In this document: positions 5,253 to 10,295 of the stretch, one piece after another
How the letters are laid out: each line of letters opens with the position of its first letter
Numbering within the stretch: the stretch's first letter is position 1
Assembly (NCBI GenBank): GCA_964215915.1
Contig: CAXPEB010000052.1
Span: forward strand, 1 to 10,295
Length of the DNA stretch: 10,295 nucleotides
Direction of reading: 5' to 3'
Source of the DNA: UBA8524 sp964215915
GTDB lineage: Bacteria; Bacteroidota; Bacteroidia; UBA8524
Translations under genes and position numbers: made by a program
Notes under the pieces: generated by a model
What the model was told of the DNA's origin: nothing
Databases searched by the model: none
The model's input: only the letters and a program-made list of their open reading frames with translations

Positions 5253-7879
5253 TTGGTGTAATACGTTGATTGAAAGGTCAGGAATCCTTTCAAGTCCGAA
5301 TTTACAACCATCAATCCGAGATTCTTGGGATCGGCAACCATAAATTCCGCACGAGGAACCGCCAGACTCTTTAAAAAGTCCTGATTACTGGTCACCAGCG
5401 ACCTGTATTTATCCGCTTCTTCCTGATTGATGAATTCTTTTACTACCAGAATTTGCCGGTTGCCAACAATGATCTCATCGATAGCCAAACTGTAACCGCT
5501 GGCTTCTTTCCGGTTAAAGTCGGAAAAACGGGCCTTGAGTTGGTTCATGGAAACTTTTTTGTTTTCCGGTATCAGCATCAGAAAATAGTGTTTCCCGCCG
5601 GGGTTGTAGGCATACGGAACACTGGTAGTTTCTTTAATGGCGTCCTGACTCTGCTTTCTTTTATAGGCATTGATAATTCGCTGAGCTTCCAGGGCTTCTT
5701 CCGAAGTGGGGTAATTGCTCAGAAGGGCTTCCAGCTTGCTGATACAGGTAGCCATGCTGTCAATTTTTCCATAGCTAACCGCTTCCAGGAAATCATATTT
5801 CGGTTGGATCACCGAGCCATAATATTTCAGGTCAAACTCCTTTTTGCTTTTGATCACCTCCCGGTATTGTCCTTTTTTGAAAAGCTCGTAGGAGCTTTTG
5901 TAAGCTTCCAGGATTTTCGGGTCTAGTCCGGCCTGTTTGTCTTCCAGCCCGCTTTTGTCATTGGTCAGGAACCGGGCATAAGGGCTGTCCGGGAATTCCA
6001 TGATCAGCTTGGCCTTGTAATTTTTCGCTTCCTCTTCTTTGCCGGCGTCAGTGTTTATTTTATAGAGGTAGTAAAGTGCCTTGGGCATATCCTCATGGGA
6101 GGAGAAACGATCGGTGAAACGCCGGAAGTAGTTTTCGGCCTCTTTCAGTTCCTTAAGTTGTTCGTAGTAAATCTCACCGGTATTCAGCAAGGCTTCGGCG
6201 ATGCGCTCACGGCTGTTACGTTTAGCCTCATCGCTGAAGGGGATGTCATTGTAGTATTTCTGACGCACCAAACCGGCAGAATCCAGTTCCTTTTTTTCCG
6301 GAGTGCCCTCGCCGGGTTTTTCCGGATCTCCTTCTTTCTGATTGCCTTCCCCGTCAGGGTCTCCGTCGGGTATCTGTACTACCTTGTTTGCGATAGCGGA
6401 GAATTGCCAGTTATCGCTGTTTTTCCGTTCCCCGTATCGGGTTACAAAATCATTGTAACCACGCGCAACAAGGATTGGATCCGCAAAGTAGAAACTCCCT
6501 GCTCCTCCGCCTGCATTCTTCGGCTGATTGAAGGGCGTGTTCGGAACCATGGGATTATTGAATTGGGGCTGCTGTTGCTTTTCCTCCTGTTGCTTTTTTA
6601 ACTCTTCCTGTCTCTTTTTCTCCTCTTCGATTGCCTTGTCTACCAGCTTATCGATTTCTTTCTGCGGCAGCTCGGCAACTTTCAACAGGCTGTCTTCGCG
6701 TTGGATCAGGATCAGATTCTTCACCAGTTCACTCAGTACTTCCTGTTTCGCTTTGAGGGCATCGTAGTCTTTGTAATCGGGTTGAATAAAATAGACGGCG
6801 CTGTCGTAGTACAACTGAGCCTGACGGTAGTTGGGTTTTTCAAAGAATATGTCAGCCATTTCCAGAAAACACAATGCCTTCTGGTCCTTGTTGCCGCTGT
6901 TGTGGTTATTCGACTCCTGGAAATATGCGATAGACTGATCCAGGTTACCTTCCTTTTTTTCGATTAGCCCCAGTTCATAATAGATCTGTGGGAAATAGCT
7001 GATGTTCTTATCATCACGCAGCATGCTTTTAAGGTACTTCCTGGCTGCTTTGATCTCATTGGGGTTGGCAGGGTTATAGTTTCTGGCCAGGTTGATTTTG
7101 GCATTAAAAGCCATCTCATAAGGTGGGGCACCCTTGGTCACGATCTTGAAATGCAACCGGGCATTTTTCCGGTCACCCATACGGTCGTATAGCTGTCCAA
7201 GTATATAATGGTAGCGGGCACGCTTGGAACTTCCTTTGGCCAAAACGAGTGCCTTTTCCATATGTTCCAGAGCGGCTTTGTAGCGTTCTTCTCTTATATA
7301 AACATAAGCGCTGACCTCGCTCAATGCCGGTTTGAGTTTTTCGGGAAATTTAGGGTCGTTGTTCAGTAACCCGATAATGGCCTCTGCTTCCCGTTCTTTG
7401 CCGAGCATCACATAGGATTTGATGATCCAGAGAGTGGCTTCGTAACTGATACGTGTGTCTTTGTATTGGGAATTGAGGAATTGAAACGTTTCGATAGCCG
7501 CGAAATAATCGGCTTTGAAGAAATAAGCCTTGCCCATTAGCAGGTAGGCGTCGTCCACCCATTTGCTTATGGGACGATCGGCAATGACCTTGGAGGCTTT
7601 TTTGATAACCTCGTCCATATTACCCGCCTGGCTTTTCCGGTCCTGTTCGGAGCCATAAGGGTATACATCGAGCACCTTGCTGAAATCATCCTTATGACTT
7701 TTTTCCAGTTGCAGCAGAGTTTCGTTCAGCTTCTGAGTGCCATTGAAATACACGTTGTACCGGGCTACCATGTTCTGGTATTTCCGGTTCAGAAAAGTGT
7801 CCTTGTTCTTGTTACAGGCGGAGGCGAGTAGGGCAAGAAAAAGGAACAGGGCAGATTTTGCGGCGAATGTCGCTTTCAA
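5249..7879 (-). CDS. porW: Type IX secretion / gliding motility TPR lipoprotein, PorW/SprE family
   Basis: PorW (SprE in Flavobacterium johnsoniae) is a periplasmic, outer-membrane-anchored lipoprotein needed for type IX secretion and, in gliding species, motility; published work places it between the PorK/N ring and the Sov translocon. From TTG 7879 the protein is 876 residues, near the size of SprE. Features in order: lipoprotein signal (KATFAAK, hydrophobic ALFLFLALL, LASAC with lipidated Cys22), family-typical RKYQNMVARYNVYFNG (about 32-47), TPR-like repeats (about 85-390), E/K/Q-rich coiled coil (about 416-439), a Pro/Asn/Gly linker, the SFYFADP...DNW block (462-491), an acidic PDGEG linker (about 504-531), more TPRs (about 555-735), and two related C-terminal segments (about 762-870) of beta-alpha type. 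Upstream GTG (7984) or TTG (7900) starts are possible, but TTG 7879 has AAAGAGG six bases ahead and gives a normal signal peptide. The gene was identified by recalled family features, not a search. Confidence 0.85.
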   Translation of the reverse strand: MKATFAAKSALFLFLALLASACNKNKDTFLNRKYQNMVARYNVYFNGTQKLNETLLQLEKSHKDDFSKVLDVYPYGSEQDRKSQAGNMDEVIKKASKVIADRPISKWVDDAYLLMGKAYFFKADYFAAIETFQFLNSQYKDTRISYEATLWIIKSYVMLGKEREAEAIIGLLNNDPKFPEKLKPALSEVSAYVYIREERYKAALEHMEKALVLAKGSSKRARYHYILGQLYDRMGDRKNARLHFKIVTKGAPPYEMAFNAKINLARNYNPANPNEIKAARKYLKSMLRDDKNISYFPQIYYELGLIEKKEGNLDQSIAYFQESNNHNSGNKDQKALCFLEMADIFFEKPNYRQAQLYYDSAVYFIQPDYKDYDALKAKQEVLSELVKNLILIQREDSLLKVAELPQKEIDKLVDKAIEEEKKRQEELKKQQEEKQQQPQFNNPMVPNTPFNQPKNAGGGAGSFYFADPILVARGYNDFVTRYGERKNSDNWQFSAIANKVVQIPDGDPDGEGNQKEGDPEKPGEGTPEKKELDSAGLVRQKYYNDIPFSDEAKRNSRERIAEALLNTGEIYYEQLKELKEAENYFRRFTDRFSSHEDMPKALYYLYKINTDAGKEEEAKNYKAKLIMEFPDSPYARFLTNDKSGLEDKQAGLDPKILEAYKSSYELFKKGQYREVIKSKKEFDLKYYGSVIQPKYDFLEAVSYGKIDSMATCISKLEALLSNYPTSEEALEAQRIINAYKRKQSQDAIKETTSVPYAYNPGGKHYFLMLIPENKKVSMNQLKARFSDFNRKEASGYSLAIDEIIVGNRQILVVKEFINQEEADKYRSLVTSNQDFLKSLAVPRAEFMVADPKNLGLMVVNSDLKGFLTFQSTYYTK

Positions 7880-7885
7880 AGGATT

Positions 7886-7892
7886 CCTCTTT
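7886..7892 (-). promoter_or_regulatory. Ribosome binding site that decides the porW start
   Basis: AAAGAGG on the minus strand sits six bases before TTG 7879. It is the best Shine-Dalgarno-like match near any minus-strand start in this window. It selects this TTG over longer alternatives (GTG 7984, which would overlap the divergent peptidase gene). Confidence 0.5.
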
Positions 7893-7900
7893 ATTTCCAA

Positions 7901-7908
7901 TAACTTTG
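7901..7908 (+). promoter_or_regulatory. -7 promoter element upstream of the M23 peptidase-bactofilin-atp genes
   Basis: TAACTTTG on the plus strand fully matches TAnnTTTG and lies 49 bases before the ATG at 7958. A weak TTTC (7874-7877) sits 23 bases upstream in place of the -33 TTTG. The element lies in the 78-base space between the divergent starts, so the porW leader and this promoter overlap. Confidence 0.5.
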
Positions 7909-7957
7909 AAGCAGCGAAAATATTATTTAATCGACACTTTTTCGGAGCCGTCCGTCT

Positions 7958-8806
7958 ATGGAACAGAAAAAACCGCTGATTCACCGCCTGCGTAACAAGT
8001 ACCGACTGGTGGTTATGAACGATGCCACCTTCGAGGAAAAAGCCTCCCTCAGACTAAGTAAGCTGAATGTTTTTATCGTACTCAGCAGCCTCTTGGTATT
8101 TTTTACGGCCCTGGTCTATTCCCTGATTGCCTTTACGGAGCTAAAGGCCTATATCCCGGGCTATATGAACCGTGACCAGACCCAGCTGCTGCTGGAACTG
8201 AGTTACCGGATCGATAGTCTGGAGCAGGTTATCGATGCCAATGAACGTATGCTGAACAACGAAATGAATATCCTCCGGGATACTCCGGATACTACCCGGG
8301 AGCAAGAGGGGGGGGATACCATTCCAGGCGACGTAGACCTTCAGCCCAGTAACAGGGAGTTGCAGATGCGGGAAAACATGAAACCCGGTAACGATTATAC
8401 CATAGACCGTAGGCAAAGTAGCGGGAACATCGTATATGCACCCTTTTTCACGCCCCTCAATGGGTTGGTTTCCGCGCGCTTCGATCCCCGTATCGATCAC
8501 CTGGCAACGGACATTGTCTCCAGCGATGACCAAACCGTGAAATCGGTACTTGAGGGTACTGTTGTGCTGGCTTCCTGGACTCCGGAAACCGGTAATGTCA
8601 TTGCCGTACAACACGGTGATAACCTGCTTTCCATCTACAAACACAATTCGGTATTGTTGAAAAAAGTTGGTAATTTCGTTGATGCCGGAGAAGCTATTGC
8701 GATAGTGGGGAATTCGGGCGAACTCAGTTCCGGGCCTCATCTTCATTTTGAACTATGGCACGAAGGCATTGCGCTGAATGCGGAAGATTATCTGGTATTT
8801 AAGTAA
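7958..8806 (+). CDS. Membrane-anchored M23 (LytM-type) peptidoglycan endopeptidase
   Basis: The 282-residue protein has a basic cytoplasmic N-terminus with MNDATFEEKASLRLSKLN (20-37), which I recognise as conserved in Bacteroidota relatives, one membrane helix (about 38-60), a coiled coil (about 72-106), a disordered Pro/Asp/Gln-rich linker (about 107-155) and a C-terminal M23 domain (about 160-280). Zinc and active-site residues appear intact: His181 and Asp185 in HLATD (the usual middle Gly is Ala), the YKHNS element (227-231), and His261/His263 in GPHLHFELW. It therefore probably cleaves peptide cross-links in the periplasm and is not merely a degenerate activator. The bactofilin ATG follows 12 bases after the stop; bactofilin/M23 pairs shape the cell wall in other bacteria (for example Helicobacter CcmA-Csd1). 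It is divergent from porW. The linker contains a G8 run at 8308-8315. Confidence 0.9.
   Translation: MEQKKPLIHRLRNKYRLVVMNDATFEEKASLRLSKLNVFIVLSSLLVFFTALVYSLIAFTELKAYIPGYMNRDQTQLLLELSYRIDSLEQVIDANERMLNNEMNILRDTPDTTREQEGGDTIPGDVDLQPSNRELQMRENMKPGNDYTIDRRQSSGNIVYAPFFTPLNGLVSARFDPRIDHLATDIVSSDDQTVKSVLEGTVVLASWTPETGNVIAVQHGDNLLSIYKHNSVLLKKVGNFVDAGEAIAIVGNSGELSSGPHLHFELWHEGIALNAEDYLVFK
8308..8315 (+). repeat. Run of eight G in the M23 peptidase linker
   Basis: Eight consecutive G encode part of Glu-Gly-Gly-Asp (residues 117-120) in the disordered linker before the catalytic domain. A one-base slip would remove the M23 domain from the product. It is either chance or a slippage-prone site; a single sequence cannot tell. 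Confidence 0.6.
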
Positions 8807-8818
8807 GTAATAGTGGGG

Positions 8819-9259
8819 ATGTTCAATAAAGAAGAAGCGAAACGGAAAGGTAAAGGTATGGAAGCCATGGGGCAGGACCTGAACCTGATTGGGGTAGGTA
8901 CTTCCATACAGGGAGATATCAATTCCAGCGGAGATTTGCGTATCGATGGGAATGTAAGCGGGAATGTTAATTCCCGGGCACGCCTTGTTTTAGGGCCGAA
9001 TGGCAAGATAGAAGGCGATATCCAGGCACAGAATGCCGACATACAGGGAAACGTGCGGGGCAAACTGGTGGTGGATGAGATCTTATTTCTAAAAAGCACG
9101 GCCGTGATCAACGGGGATATTGTAACCAATAAGCTGGTCGTGGAAAGTGGTGCGGAGTTCAACGGGAACTGTATCATGAAGTCGGGTTCGCGTTTGACGT
9201 CCGGTAACGACGTCTCCAATGAAATCAAAAAAGGAAAACCCGAACAAGCGCCCGTATGA
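8819..9259 (+). CDS. Bactofilin (polymer-forming cytoskeletal protein)
   Basis: From ATG 8819 the protein has 146 residues: a charged N-terminal tail starting MFNKEEAKRKGKG, a right-handed beta-helix core (about 22-125) and a short charged tail ending EIKKGKPEQAPV. The core shows the bactofilin (DUF583) short-repeat pattern: IGVGTSIQGDINSSGDLRID, GNVSGNVNSRARLVLGPNG, IEGDIQAQNADIQGNV and so on, with hydrophobic residues alternating at repeat turns. Bactofilins polymerise without nucleotide into membrane-associated filaments that localise wall enzymes; the neighbouring M23 peptidase is the natural partner. A GTG at 8813 would add only two residues; ATG is preferred and is consistent with the MFNK start common in relatives. 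The last 41 bases overlap the start of the next gene in another frame, an unusually long overlap for this contig. Confidence 0.93.
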   Translation: MFNKEEAKRKGKGMEAMGQDLNLIGVGTSIQGDINSSGDLRIDGNVSGNVNSRARLVLGPNGKIEGDIQAQNADIQGNVRGKLVVDEILFLKSTAVINGDIVTNKLVVESGAEFNGNCIMKSGSRLTSGNDVSNEIKKGKPEQAPV

Positions 9260-9440
9260 TTTTTTGAGACTTTGGTCGGTGACCCTTCCGCTCATACTGG
9301 CTGTCGGGGTACTCGGGTTCTTGGGTAATCTGGCTGACGAAGCTCTTGATTTCTCCTTTCCTATATTCACCTTGCTTGGTATCTTTGCCGGCCTCACCGG
9401 CGCAGTGATTCAGCTGCTGCGGATACTAAACAAGAAGTAA
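9219..9440 (+). CDS. atpZ: AtpZ/AtpI-family small membrane protein of the F0F1 ATP synthase operon
   Basis: This 73-residue protein has a basic N-terminus (MKSKKENPNKRPYDFLRL) and two membrane helices (about 18-37 and 46-68) joined by a short loop containing GNLADEALDFSFP, ending in LLRILNKK. That matches small AtpZ/AtpI-type proteins (two-helix hairpins) encoded just upstream of F0 genes. Their suggested roles are c-ring assembly or Mg2+/Ca2+ handling; neither can be shown here. The ATG at 9219 lies inside the bactofilin gene, so the two frames overlap by 41 bases. No good Shine-Dalgarno is visible, and translation may depend on ribosomes ending bactofilin synthesis. The next gene starts one base after the stop. 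Confidence 0.82.
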   Translation: MKSKKENPNKRPYDFLRLWSVTLPLILAVGVLGFLGNLADEALDFSFPIFTLLGIFAGLTGAVIQLLRILNKK

Positions 9441-9441
9441 G

Positions 9442-9822
9442 ATGAGCTTCGGAAAATTCACCCTTAGGCTGGCCGCCTTTTCGGCCGTAGTTGCCGTACT
9501 CCTTCAACTGATTTTTCAATATACCGAATGGTTGCCTGCTTCGCTCTGGTATGCCTATGCCTTTTTGGTGGTACTCACCCTGGTTATTTATTACCTATCG
9601 GTTTTTTCCCTGAAGATGAGTGTGAAAAACAGCATGAGCCTGATCTTCGGCGCCATGTTTTTCAGACTTTTTTCTTCCCTCATATTCGTGATAGGATACT
9701 TGGTTATAACGGGTTCCAGAGACATCCCCTATGTGGTCGGATTTATGGTTCTCTATCTTTTATTTCAGGTGTTTGAAATTTATCATTTAGTAGCTAACTT
9801 GCGCCCCGATTTCAAACAGTAG
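9442..9822 (+). CDS. AtpI-like four-helix membrane protein upstream of atpB
   Basis: The product is 126 residues with four predicted membrane helices (about 10-27, 35-55, 66-89 and 96-117) and a short polar C-terminus ending NLRPDFKQ. No enzymatic motif is visible. Its place directly between atpZ and atpB, and its size and topology, match the uncharacterised AtpI-like protein that many Bacteroidota encode here; a role as assembly factor for the F0 rotor is an inference from position. The ATG follows the atpZ stop by one base and the atpB start comes 10 bases after its stop, so it is certainly part of the same transcript. The composition (rich in Phe, Leu, Val) is that of an integral inner-membrane protein. 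Confidence 0.8.
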   Translation: MSFGKFTLRLAAFSAVVAVLLQLIFQYTEWLPASLWYAYAFLVVLTLVIYYLSVFSLKMSVKNSMSLIFGAMFFRLFSSLIFVIGYLVITGSRDIPYVVGFMVLYLLFQVFEIYHLVANLRPDFKQ

Positions 9823-9832
9823 TCAATCGTTG

Positions 9833-10272
9833 ATGATGCACGTAAATTCAGGCGTTTGCGGATTTTTAAGAGTGAAATTTTTGGCCTTCACTCTCGCTTT
9901 TTTGACGTTTTTCGGGGCGGCGGTTAAGGCCAATCATCCTGAAGGCGAAACTCAGGATGCGCAAAACCACAATGAGGAGGTTCAGCACGAAGCTGCAGGA
10001 CATGAAGACGCAGGTCATGAGGAAGAAGGATTTACGGCTGCCACAATGAGCAGTACCATCCTTCACCACATCAGCGATGCGCACGAATGGCATTTCTTTA
10101 CGGTAGGAGGGACGCATGTAAGTCTTCCTCTGCCGGTGATCGTTTATTCCGAGAGATTCGGTCTGGATATTTTTATGTCCGGCAAATTCGATCATCATAC
10201 ACATATATATAAGCATTATAAAGACGATCACGGCCACATCGTCCTGGTAGACGATCAGGGTGAACCCATTCT
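9833..10272 (+). CDS. atpB: F0F1 ATP synthase subunit a, 5' part only
   Basis: Reading from ATG 9833 (a second ATG follows at 9836) gives a signal-like N-terminus with hydrophobic FLAFTLAFLTFFGAAVKA (16-33), then a His/Glu-rich segment (about 34-66), then ISDAHEWHFFTVGGTHVSL (80-98) and PLPVIVYSERFGLDIF (99-114), followed by another His-rich stretch (HHTHIYKHYKDDHGHI, 121-136). The DAHEWH...PLPVI block is characteristic of Bacteroidota AtpB, which carries this long periplasmic N-terminal extension before the five membrane helices and the essential Arg; those lie beyond the window. Subunit a forms the proton or sodium half-channels of F0. The genuine sequence ends at 10272; the last codons (…DRKSTRL) come from adapter. 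The call rests on extension motifs plus context, since no proton-channel residue is visible. Confidence 0.85.
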
Positions 10273-10295
10273 AGATCGGAAGAGCACACGTCTGA
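10273..10295 (+). other. Illumina TruSeq adapter sequence left at the contig end
   Basis: The final 23 bases begin AGATCGGAAGAGC and continue ACACGTCTGA, identical to the first 23 bases of the standard Illumina TruSeq read-1 adapter. In the atpB frame it translates to DRKSTRL, a known artefact tail in protein databases. It should be trimmed and not read as biology. Confidence 0.97.

Noticed and set aside
7880..7984. N-terminal extension of porW to GTG 7984
   Set aside because: It would overlap the divergent peptidase gene and put about 35 residues before a normal lipoprotein signal peptide.
9866..10237. A 123-codon minus-strand frame opposite atpB
   Set aside because: It has Met-rich, patternless composition and is antisense to the atpB frame, which has characteristic motifs and operon context.
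1..10295. A novel defence, biosynthetic or mobile system
   Set aside because: All long reading frames are accounted for by conserved core families, and I see no CRISPR repeats, insertion sequences, toxin-antitoxin pairs or unexplained gene clusters.

Overview
The window looks like one assembled contig from a member of the Bacteroidota. The evidence is a PorW/SprE-type lipoprotein (type IX secretion), the gene order tRNA / hpf / xerC / rpsU, a bactofilin + M23 peptidase pair running into an ATP synthase operon, promoter-like elements of the Bacteroidota form TTTG-N~20-TAnnTTTG, and mostly weak or absent Shine-Dalgarno sequences. GC is moderate. I cannot name a genus from the sequence; a Chitinophagia/Sphingobacteriia/Cytophagia-like lineage would fit.

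Left part, minus strand (1-2815): a 24-base stub of a tRNA gene (probably tRNA-Thr, normally the head of a tRNA-tuf cluster) is cut by the window edge. Between it and hpf lie a promoter and a long hairpin. Then, read in transcription order (right to left), come rpsU (ribosomal protein S21), xerC (tyrosine recombinase) and hpf (ribosome hibernation factor), probably one operon from a promoter at about 1614-1645. Upstream is a stand-alone acyl-CoA dehydrogenase gene.

Middle, minus strand (2904-7879): porW/sprE, a large TPR lipoprotein of the type IX secretion/gliding apparatus, overlaps by 4 bases (ATGA) a bifunctional class A penicillin-binding protein. The pair ends at a clear Rho-independent terminator at about 2908-2939. 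Both products act in the periplasm: one in secretion across the outer membrane, the other in peptidoglycan synthesis.

Right part, plus strand (7901-10272): divergent from porW, a promoter-like element precedes a membrane-anchored M23 peptidase, a bactofilin, an AtpZ-like protein, a four-helix AtpI-like protein and the 5' part of atpB (F0 subunit a). The genes are packed tightly or overlap, so cell-shape genes and the ATP synthase operon are probably co-transcribed.

The last 23 bases (10273-10295) match the start of the Illumina TruSeq adapter and are not genomic. I found no mobile element, CRISPR array, defence island or previously undescribed system; this is mostly conserved core genome. 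The points most worth a second look are the adapter end, the promoter/hairpin overlap before the tRNA, the porW-PBP coupling, and the bactofilin-atpZ overlap.
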